Shown piece after piece: positions 1 to 5,568 of a stretch of 9,760 nt of DNA. Source of the DNA: Candidatus Shapirobacteria bacterium (lineage in GTDB: Bacteria > Patescibacteriota > Microgenomatia > UBA12405); the NCBI GenBank assembly GCA_028701645.1, contig JAQVQI010000021.1, positions 1-9,760 on the forward strand. Reading direction: 5' to 3'. Within the stretch, counting starts at the first letter, position 1. Each line of letters begins with the position of its first letter. The notes below the pieces were generated by a model that saw only the letters and a list, made by a program, of their open reading frames with translations, ran no database searches and was not told the DNA's origin. Position numbers and translations under genes: made by a program.

Positions 1-3
1 TTG

Positions 4-32
4 TTGCGTTTTATTTATACTCATACTAAAAT
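4..32 (+). promoter_or_regulatory. Probable promoter of the suf operon
   Basis: A TTGCGT box at 4-9 and a TAAAAT box at 27-32 are separated by 17 bp, the usual spacing for a housekeeping sigma factor. Transcription would start near 39, only about three bases before the sufC ATG at 42, so the mRNA would be leaderless or nearly so. This fits the lack of any Shine-Dalgarno sequence before sufC. TATACT at 16-21 is an alternative -10 box, but its -35 would lie outside the window. The -35 match is weak, so this is an inference from spacing and context. Confidence 0.45.
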
Positions 33-43
33 AGTCTTAGTAT
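17..43. promoter_or_regulatory. Probable Rrf2/IscR-type operator overlapping the sufC start codon
   Basis: A 27-bp dyad is centred on base 30: outer arms ATACT (17-21) and AGTAT (39-43), and inner core ACTA-AAA-TAGT (25-35). Ten of twelve arm positions pair. The E. coli IscR type 1 site has the same order of elements (ATA, then ACTR-WWW-YAGT, then TAT), but its outer arms sit one base closer on each side. A second, perfect dyad with 9-bp arms, TCATACTAA (21-29) and TTAGTATGA (37-45), overlaps it. The site covers the candidate -10 box and the start codon. The Rrf2 protein encoded last in this operon is the obvious candidate ligand. Binding is inferred. Confidence 0.6.
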
Positions 44-767
44 GATTAAATTACAAAATATTTCTGTTTCAGTTAATCAAAAAGAAATTTTAACCAATAT
101 TTCTTTTAACCTAAATCCCGGTCAAATAACGACTCTTATGGGTCCAAACGGTAGTGGTAAATCAAGTATTGCTAACACTCTTGCTGGCAACCCAAATTAT
201 CAACTTACCTCGGGAAAAATTATATTAGACAATCAAGACATTTCTTTGACCCCTCCAAATATACGATCAGGTTTGGGGTTATTTTTAGCCAGTCAATCGC
301 CAGTGGCCATCCCTGGTCTTAATGTCAAAAATTTCCTTTGGCAGCTTTACAAAAAACATCACCCTCAAAATTCTACTACTTTATCTGAATTTCGTAGTTT
401 ACTCGACCAGGAATCTACCAATCTTGATATCAAAAAAGAATTACTCGATCGTAGTTTAAACGATGGTTTTAGTGGTGGTGAGAAAAAAAAGCTGGAAGTC
501 CTTCAAATATTGTTTTCTAATCCCAAATATCTAATTTTAGACGAAATCGATTCTGGCCTTGACGTTGACGCCCTCAAACTAATTTCTTTACGAATCAAAA
601 AATTGGTTACCCAGTTAAATCTGTCTGTTTTAATTATTACCCACTTTGCCAAAATCTTAGATTACTTAAAACCTAACCAAGTCATTATTTTAGAAAAAGG
701 TCAAATTAAAAAAATCGGTGATGACAAATTGGTCAATCAAGTCGAAACCTTAGGTTTTAGCCTCTAA
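42..767 (+). CDS. sufC: SufC, Fe-S cluster assembly ATPase
   Basis: This is the ABC-type ATPase of the SUF system. It acts in the cytoplasm and drives conformational change of the SufB-SufD scaffold during cluster assembly. All nucleotide-binding motifs are visible in 241 residues: Walker A GPNGSGKS (34-41), Q-loop Gln85 in a SQSP..IPG context, signature FSGGEKKK (143-150), Walker B YLILDE (163-168), D-loop SGLD (171-174) and H-loop His201 in ITHF. The FSGGEKKK-x-E signature and the SQSP..IPG loop are SufC-like rather than typical of transporter ATPases, and no membrane partner is encoded nearby. Length is normal (about 245-260 in the family). The ATG has no Shine-Dalgarno and lies inside the operator palindrome. 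sufB follows after 4 bp. Confidence 0.97.
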   Translation: MIKLQNISVSVNQKEILTNISFNLNPGQITTLMGPNGSGKSSIANTLAGNPNYQLTSGKIILDNQDISLTPPNIRSGLGLFLASQSPVAIPGLNVKNFLWQLYKKHHPQNSTTLSEFRSLLDQESTNLDIKKELLDRSLNDGFSGGEKKKLEVLQILFSNPKYLILDEIDSGLDVDALKLISLRIKKLVTQLNLSVLIITHFAKILDYLKPNQVIILEKGQIKKIGDDKLVNQVETLGFSL

Positions 768-771
768 AATT

Positions 772-2169
772 ATGAAAAAAACTTCCTACAAAAAAACAAC
801 CTATGAATACGGATTTTCTAGTCCGGAAGTTTCAGTTTTCAAATCTAAAAAGGGAATTTGCCAAGATGTTGTCAAAACTATCTCTTCTCAAAAACAAGAA
901 GACGATAAAATGTTAAACTTTCGCCTTCGTGCTTATCAATATTTTAATGAACAATCACTTCCTAGTTGGGGGCCCGATCTTTCTTCTTTAAATCTTGATG
1001 ATATTTTTTATTACCTAAAACCGACTCAAAAAGAAGGTCATACCTGGGATGAAGTTCCAATTGATATCAAAAATACCTATGACAAACTTGGTGTCCCTCA
1101 AGTAGAAAAACAATATCTTGGTGGAGTTAAGGCTCAATACGAATCAGAAGTTGTCTATGGTTCCCTTATGAAAAAAATCCAAAAACAAGGAGTTATTTTT
1201 TGTGGCATGGACGAAGCTCTCAAAAAATATCCAAAATTAGTTTGGCAATATTTTGGCAAACTTGTTCCCCCCGACGACAACAAATTTGCTTCTTTAAATA
1301 GTGCTGTTTGGTCTGGCGGATCTTTTATTTATATCCCCAAAAATGTTCATGTTGAATTACCACTTCAAACTTATTTTCGAATTAACAGCCAAAAGATGGG
1401 CCAATTCGAACGCACTTTGATTATTGCTGATGAAGGTTCCTTTGTTCACTATATCGAGGGGTGTACCGCTCCTATCTATTCAACCAATTCTCTTCATGCC
1501 GCTGTCGTCGAAGTTTTTGTCAAAAAAAATGCTCGAGTTCGTTATACCACAATCCAAAACTGGTCAACTAATGTTTACAACTTAGTTACCAAGCGAGCTC
1601 AAGTTGAAGAAAATGGAGTCATGGAGTGGGTCGATGGTAATCTTGGTAGTAATATCACCATGAAGTACCCCAGCAATCTTTTGGTAGGCAAAAACGCTCA
1701 CGCTGAAGTTCTCTCAATTGCAGTTGCTTCTGGTATTCAACATCTTGATACCGGTGCCAAAGCTATTCACCTAGCTCCCAACACCACTAGTCGAATCATT
1801 TCTAAGTCAATTAGTCTTGATGGTGGTCGAAGTAGTTATCGAGGGACTGTTTATATTAGTCAGGGTGCTACCAATTCTCGTGCTAAAGTTGTTTGTGATG
1901 CCCTAATTTTGGACAAAAAATCTCGTTCCGATACCTATCCAGTCAACAAAAATTACGAAAAAACAGCCAGTTTAGAACACGAAGCTACTGTTAGCAAAGT
2001 TGGCCAAGATCAACTTTTTTATCTCATGTCTCGTGGTTTTTCTCAATCAGAATCAGAGGGAATGATTGTCAATGGATTTTTAGAGCCCATAGTCAAAGAA
2101 TTACCCATGGAATATAGTTTAGAACTTAATCGGCTTATAAATTTACAAATGGAAGGGAACATCGGATGA
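772..2169 (+). CDS. sufB: SufB, Fe-S cluster scaffold protein
   Basis: This is the scaffold subunit on which SUF builds nascent Fe-S clusters, with SufC and SufD as partners. At 465 residues it is full length. Positions important in E. coli SufB are recognisable at matching spacing: Arg203 and Asn205 in YFRIN, Cys231 in EGCTAP (E. coli Cys254), Gln262 and Trp264 in IQNW, Cys375 in VCDALIL (Cys405) and Glu402-His403-Glu404 in LEHEA (432-434). The distance from Cys375 to the EHE triplet is the same as in E. coli. The C-terminal helical part (DQLFYLMSRGF, then MIVNGF and KELP) should bind SufC. There is no clear Shine-Dalgarno, and the gene is probably translated by coupling from sufC 4 bp upstream. 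The TGA stop overlaps the sufD ATG (ATGA). Confidence 0.97.
   Translation: MKKTSYKKTTYEYGFSSPEVSVFKSKKGICQDVVKTISSQKQEDDKMLNFRLRAYQYFNEQSLPSWGPDLSSLNLDDIFYYLKPTQKEGHTWDEVPIDIKNTYDKLGVPQVEKQYLGGVKAQYESEVVYGSLMKKIQKQGVIFCGMDEALKKYPKLVWQYFGKLVPPDDNKFASLNSAVWSGGSFIYIPKNVHVELPLQTYFRINSQKMGQFERTLIIADEGSFVHYIEGCTAPIYSTNSLHAAVVEVFVKKNARVRYTTIQNWSTNVYNLVTKRAQVEENGVMEWVDGNLGSNITMKYPSNLLVGKNAHAEVLSIAVASGIQHLDTGAKAIHLAPNTTSRIISKSISLDGGRSSYRGTVYISQGATNSRAKVVCDALILDKKSRSDTYPVNKNYEKTASLEHEATVSKVGQDQLFYLMSRGFSQSESEGMIVNGFLEPIVKELPMEYSLELNRLINLQMEGNIG
2010..2030 (+). repeat. 21-nt identity with sufD (copy in sufB)
   Basis: Bases 2010-2030 in sufB are identical over 21 nt to bases 2513-2533 in sufD. Both encode the end of the shared QLFYLMSR motif in the same frame. 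SufB and SufD are ancient paralogues, but full DNA identity over seven codons is more than protein conservation requires. Confidence 0.9.
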
Positions 2170-2594
2170 CATACCATCAAATCTTACATGAACCGGGCGA
2201 TACCCGGGATTTTACCAAAAGTATCTTAGTAAAATCTGGAGAAACCATCAATATTGAAACTCTTATGGAGTTTATTGCTCCTAATACTGCTGGTAACACC
2301 CTAATTAAGGCAGTTGTTATGCCCAAAGGAAATTTATCCCTAAAAGGTGTTATTCGTATCAGTAAAAACGCACAAAATTCCGAGGCTTTTCTCAAACATT
2401 CAATTTTACTTGTTGGCAACGATTCTCAAGCCGTTTCCATTCCAGAATTAGAAATCGAAAATAATCAAGTTCAAGCTTCTCACGCTTCTGCTATTGGCCC
2501 CATTGATCAGTCTCAACTTTTTTATCTCATGTCACGCGGATTTTCAAAAAAATCTGCCATAAAATTAATTATTAAATCTTTTTTAGCAGCTTAA
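2166..2594 (+). CDS. sufD: Short SufD-like protein (mini-SufD)
   Basis: This is a SufB/SufD-family protein of only 142 residues, about a third of the usual SufD (about 420). It keeps a short beta-helix part of the SUFBD core and the C-terminal helical end, QASHASAIGPIDQSQLF then YLMSRGF (102-126), where SufD normally contacts SufC. His106 aligns with E. coli SufD His360, a residue needed for cluster assembly on the SufB-SufD pair, while the neighbouring Cys358 position is Ala104. The N-terminal domain and most beta-helix turns are absent. The gene is not visibly broken: its ATG overlaps the sufB stop (ATGA), the frame is open throughout, and sufS starts 1 bp after its stop. GGAAGGG (2152-2158) could be a weak ribosome binding site, the only candidate in the operon. 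It probably pairs with SufB and SufC as a reduced SufD. Confidence 0.85.
   Translation: MTYHQILHEPGDTRDFTKSILVKSGETINIETLMEFIAPNTAGNTLIKAVVMPKGNLSLKGVIRISKNAQNSEAFLKHSILLVGNDSQAVSIPELEIENNQVQASHASAIGPIDQSQLFYLMSRGFSKKSAIKLIIKSFLAA
2193..2207 (+). repeat. GC-rich hairpin near the start of sufD
   Basis: CCGGG (2193-2197) and CCCGG (2203-2207) form a 5-bp all-GC stem with a CGATA loop, starting 27 bases after the A of the sufD ATG. It stands out in AT-rich DNA and might slow ribosomes at the sufB-sufD junction. It also encodes ordinary residues (PGDTR), so function is unproven. Confidence 0.35.
2513..2533 (+). repeat. 21-nt identity with sufB (copy in sufD)
   Basis: This is the second copy of the 21-nt direct repeat (first at 2010-2030), about 500 bp away. 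It covers the C-terminal SufC-contact motif of the short SufD. Recombination between the two copies would delete the sufB end and most of sufD. Confidence 0.9.
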
Positions 2595-2595
2595 T

Positions 2596-3810
2596 ATGAA
2601 AGATTATTTTCCGATTTTTAAAAATCAGCCTCAATTAATTTATCTTGATAGTGCCGCCACTAGTCTCAAACCAAATTCTGTCATTGATACTGAAACTAAT
2701 TACTACACTAATATTAGTGCCAATATCCATCGGGGTCTTTATCAAACTTCTCAAATTGCTTCTAATCAATATGACCAATCCCGCCAAATAATTGCTGATT
2801 TTATCCACGCTGATATTTCCGAAATTATTTTTACTTCTGGGACAACTGCTGCCATAAATCTTGTCGCCCAATCTTGGGGAAATTTAAATATTAATCCTGG
2901 GGGTGAAATTATTATCACCCAAATGGAACATCATTCCAATTTAGTTCCTTGGCAACAATTAGCTCTCCAAAAAAATGCTGTTTTAAAATATATCCCCGTC
3001 AAAAACGACTTTACTCTTGATCTCGAGTCACTTGATAAACTAATTACTCCCAAAACTAAATTAGTTTCTCTTACTCATGTTAGTAATGTTTTAGGTACTA
3101 TTAATCCTGTCAAACAAATTATTCAAAAGATAAAATTTATCAATCCTCAAACTCTGGTTTTAGTTGATGGAGCCCAAAGTATAGCTCATTTCCCAGTAGA
3201 CGTTGCCGATATTGGTGTTGATTTTTACGCTTTTTCTGGTCACAAACTTTACGGTCCTACTGGCATTGGTTGTTTATTTGTCAAAAAACAAATTTATCAA
3301 ACCATGAAACCAACTACATTTGGTGGTGGAGCTATCCAAGAAGTTTTTTGGGATAAAACCGTTTTTGACAATCCGCCATTTTGTTACGAACCAGGTACTC
3401 CGCCAATTGCCCAATCCATTAGTCTTTCCGAGGCAATTAAATTTGTTCAGTCTATTGGTTGGGCCAAGATTATTAATCACGAGAAAAAACTTACTGATTA
3501 TTTACTCCAACAATTATCTACTATTCCTCAAATCAAAATTTTTGGTCCAACAATTAATGATAATCGTTTAGGGGTTGTTTCTTTTGCCTTCAATCAACCA
3601 GGCTACCCGGCGCCTCATGACCTAGGCGATATTATGTCTCAAAAATTTAATGTTGCTGTTCGCACTGGTTTCCATTGCGCTATGCCACTTCATTACCACT
3701 TCGGTTTTGATACCGGCACTACTCGTATCAGTCTTGGTCTTTATAATTCAACTCAAGACATCGATATCCTTATTAGGGGTATTTTAGAATCTATTAAAAT
3801 ATTTAGTTAA
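2596..3810 (+). CDS. sufS: SufS, cysteine desulfurase (type II, SufU-dependent)
   Basis: This PLP enzyme converts cysteine to alanine and holds the sulfur as a persulfide for Fe-S assembly. At 404 residues it has the family's usual length. Visible motifs are MEHHSN (110-115, PLP-stacking His), VDGAQS (190-195, Asp191 and Gln194), SGHKLYGPTG (214-223) with PLP lysine Lys217, and RTGFHCAMPL (356-365) with catalytic Cys361. Arg377 in TTRIS probably binds the substrate carboxylate. His341 in APHDLG aligns with Bacillus subtilis SufS His342, which exchanges zinc ligands with SufU; with sufU directly downstream this supports a SufU-type rather than a SufE-type enzyme. No Shine-Dalgarno is seen. The gene starts 1 bp after the sufD stop, so translational coupling is likely. 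Confidence 0.96.
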   Translation: MKDYFPIFKNQPQLIYLDSAATSLKPNSVIDTETNYYTNISANIHRGLYQTSQIASNQYDQSRQIIADFIHADISEIIFTSGTTAAINLVAQSWGNLNINPGGEIIITQMEHHSNLVPWQQLALQKNAVLKYIPVKNDFTLDLESLDKLITPKTKLVSLTHVSNVLGTINPVKQIIQKIKFINPQTLVLVDGAQSIAHFPVDVADIGVDFYAFSGHKLYGPTGIGCLFVKKQIYQTMKPTTFGGGAIQEVFWDKTVFDNPPFCYEPGTPPIAQSISLSEAIKFVQSIGWAKIINHEKKLTDYLLQQLSTIPQIKIFGPTINDNRLGVVSFAFNQPGYPAPHDLGDIMSQKFNVAVRTGFHCAMPLHYHFGFDTGTTRISLGLYNSTQDIDILIRGILESIKIFS

Positions 3811-3812
3811 TT

Positions 3813-4184
3813 ATGGACGATCTTTATAAAGAAGTAATTTTAGACCATTATAAAAACCCCGTTAATTTGGGGAATATTATTGATGGAATTCAGGTCGAAG
3901 AAATTAATGCTCTCTGTGGCGACAAAATCAAAATTTGGCTTAAAGTCGAAAATGACACTATTATCGACGCCAAATTTGAGGGTAGTGGTTGTGCTATCTC
4001 TGTCGCCGCCACCGATATTTTAATGGACCTTATCAAAGGTAAAAAGGTTACTGATGTCCAACAAATGAGTGGAGCAGAAATTGAAAAAGAAATGGGTATC
4101 GAGCTGACTAGTGTTCGTAAGCGTTGTGCTTATATCGGGCTTGAGGCTATCAAAAAAATTAAAAACTCTCTCACAAATTTATGA
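3813..4184 (+). CDS. sufU: SufU-type sulfur acceptor (compact)
   Basis: This small zinc-type sulfur-transfer protein takes persulfide from SufS and passes it to the SufBCD scaffold. It starts with the typical DDLYKEVILDHYKNP (2-16). The ligand set is present: Cys35 and Asp37 in ALCGD, Cys60 in GSGCAIS and Cys105 in RKRCAYIG. The residue before the last Cys is Arg, as in SufU, where scaffold IscU has His. Oddly, the Cys60-Cys105 distance is 45, close to IscU (about 43) and shorter than B. subtilis SufU (62), so the insertion that normally marks SufU is missing. It has 123 residues against about 147 in B. subtilis. A scaffold-type IscU is the alternative, but the suf context and HC-to-RC change favour SufU. 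The TGA stop overlaps the next ATG. Confidence 0.9.
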   Translation: MDDLYKEVILDHYKNPVNLGNIIDGIQVEEINALCGDKIKIWLKVENDTIIDAKFEGSGCAISVAATDILMDLIKGKKVTDVQQMSGAEIEKEMGIELTSVRKRCAYIGLEAIKKIKNSLTNL

Positions 4185-4570
4185 TTACCATCCCTAAAAG
4201 TGTTGAATATAGTGTTATTTTTATTTCTCATCTTTCCAAAAATAAAAATAATCTAATATCTCTAAAAGAGATATCTCAAAAGCTATATTTGCCCTATAGC
4301 TTTCTGTCAAAATTAGCACCAAATTTAACTTCTGCCGGTATTGTTGAATCTCAAGAGGGAAAAAATGGTGGGTACAAATTGAAAGCTGGTTGGAAAAATA
4401 AAAGTTTTTATGATCTTCTGGTCGCTTTGGGTGAAAACAAGGCTATGGTTAGTTGTCTTGGAGGTAAAATATGCGCTCATTCAAGTGGTTGTTCAATCCG
4501 AAATATCTGGCAAACTATCGAAACTGGTTGGCAACAAGAACTCAAAAAAATCAAATTAAGTCAAATTTAA
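4181..4570 (+). CDS. Rrf2-family (IscR-like) Fe-S-sensing transcriptional regulator
   Basis: This 129-residue winged-helix regulator ends the suf operon. The N-terminal half has the Rrf2 pattern: SVEYSVIFISHLS (7-19), LKEISQKLYLPYSFLSKL (28-45, recognition helix region) and the wing GKNGGYKL (60-67). The C-terminal part carries Cys92, Cys98 and Cys104 with exactly the C-x5-C-x5-C spacing of E. coli IscR, so it probably binds an Fe-S cluster. IscR's fourth ligand, His107, is Arg107 here; His100 could substitute. IscR Glu43, which sets DNA-site choice, aligns with Ser43. It likely senses cluster sufficiency and represses its own operon through the dyad over sufC. Start is the ATGA overlap with sufU, without Shine-Dalgarno. 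Its stop overlaps the stop of the convergent gene on the other strand. Confidence 0.92.
   Translation: MITIPKSVEYSVIFISHLSKNKNNLISLKEISQKLYLPYSFLSKLAPNLTSAGIVESQEGKNGGYKLKAGWKNKSFYDLLVALGENKAMVSCLGGKICAHSSGCSIRNIWQTIETGWQQELKKIKLSQI
4256..4274. repeat. Inverted repeat inside the regulator gene
   Basis: A perfect 8-bp inverted repeat, ATATCTCT (4256-4263) and AGAGATAT (4267-4274), has an AAA spacer, and a second perfect 10-bp palindrome GAGATATCTC (4268-4277) overlaps it. It lies about 75 bp into the Rrf2 coding sequence. It could form a small mRNA hairpin or a second protein-binding site, or be chance in AT-rich DNA. Confidence 0.5.
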
Positions 4571-5568
4571 TCTACTAATTTTTCAATTTCTTTTGCAGCT
4601 AATAGATAAGACAACACTGACTCTGCCCCTTGATTTTGATTGACTTTATTTTTCTCTAAACCATCAAAAATTCCACCAGTTTTTTTATTAATCATACTTT
4701 TATTCAATATATTTTTCCCTTTATACCAATCCATTGCCAATATCGCCAATTTTTTATATTTTTCGTTTTTAGTTATTTTGTAGGCTAACACACAAACTTC
4801 TACCATTGTTCCCGCCTCAATTGGTTGTTGATCAAATTCAGCCCGGTTGCCCGATTTGGTAAACCACCCCATATTTCCCGGAAAAGAAAAAAAATATTTA
4901 TCTTTATTTAAAATTAAATTTGTTAAAAAATCTAAAGATTCAATCGCTACTTCAAGATATTTTTTATTATTAGTTTGCTCATATGCTATCAATAATGACA
5001 TCGGCAATCGACCATTATCGTAAGTCATATCTGGGTCAAACCAATACCAATTATTTTCTTTTTCTGTCAGATATTTTTCTACCAATTTTTCTGCCCAAAA
5101 ATCTATTTCTTCATTTCGATAAAATTGTAGCCCCAAAATTGTGTGGGCTATTACTCTAGTCCAATAATATTTATTATTTTTTATCAAAATATAAATTTGA
5201 TCAAATAATTCTTTGGCTTTTTCACCAAACTGTTTATCAAATTTAATCAGTTCTCCCAATGCAGCCAAAGTCCGACCACAATGTTCTCCACCTGTTTCAA
5301 AACCTTCTTTCCATGTTAAATCTTGATTTAAATCATCATAAAAATTGTTATTTCGATACGCTGATTCCAAAAAAGCAAAATAAATTGATTTAGATTTTTC
5401 CAAAGATTTGTCTTTATATCGCAAGCAAACCTGTAAAACCCTAGCATTATCATCGACACACCAACCCTCGACATAATTAGGTTGTTGGTGTTTACAATGT
5501 TCAATCAAGCCTATCTTGTCAGTAATTTTTAGCAGATATTCAATTTGTTTTTTGGTGTTCATTTCCAT
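4567..5568 (-). CDS. Six-hairpin glycosidase-like protein of a GH130/GT4 cassette
   Basis: This 333-residue cytoplasmic-looking protein has no signal peptide or membrane segment. Its repeated helical pattern suggests an (alpha/alpha)6 toroid of the six-hairpin glycosidase superfamily. I recognise motifs of a family often fused or adjacent to GT4 glycosyltransferases and GH130 proteins: EGWCVDDNARVL (34-45), EHCGRTLAALGEL (95-107), RLPMSLLIAYEQ (187-198), FDQQPIEAGTMVE (245-257) and GGIFDGL..NKVNQNQGAES (298-317). The acidic VDDNAR and DQQPIEA motifs may line a sugar site, but I know no established reaction. The start at 5568 gives a 29-bp overlap with the glycosyltransferase gene; Met3 (5562) is equally possible. 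No Shine-Dalgarno is seen. Its stop overlaps the convergent regulator's stop by 4 bp. Confidence is high for family, low for function. Confidence 0.75.
   Translation of the reverse strand: MEMNTKKQIEYLLKITDKIGLIEHCKHQQPNYVEGWCVDDNARVLQVCLRYKDKSLEKSKSIYFAFLESAYRNNNFYDDLNQDLTWKEGFETGGEHCGRTLAALGELIKFDKQFGEKAKELFDQIYILIKNNKYYWTRVIAHTILGLQFYRNEEIDFWAEKLVEKYLTEKENNWYWFDPDMTYDNGRLPMSLLIAYEQTNNKKYLEVAIESLDFLTNLILNKDKYFFSFPGNMGWFTKSGNRAEFDQQPIEAGTMVEVCVLAYKITKNEKYKKLAILAMDWYKGKNILNKSMINKKTGGIFDGLEKNKVNQNQGAESVLSYLLAAKEIEKLVD

Noticed and set aside
2177..2419. Reading frame on the minus strand inside sufD
   Set aside because: It lies wholly opposite a conserved gene, has no recognisable motif and is explained as a shadow of sufD codons. 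The same applies to the frames at 2635-2871, 3274-3480, 3320-3571, 6216-6416, 7866-8054, 9032-9223 and 9233-9442.
2166..2594. Short sufD as a pseudogene or frameshifted remnant
   Set aside because: There is no room upstream for a missing 5' part because sufB ends at the sufD ATG, the frame is intact, and key motifs such as His106 and QLFYLMSRGF are conserved.
3610..3627. CGCCT/AGGCG inverted repeat in sufS
   Set aside because: It encodes the conserved APHDLG region with the zinc-swap His, has a long 8-base loop and needs no regulatory explanation.
4540..4600. Rho-independent terminator at the end of the suf operon
   Set aside because: No stable hairpin with a T-run is visible. The convergent genes overlap at their stop codons, so termination must happen inside the opposite gene or depend on a protein.
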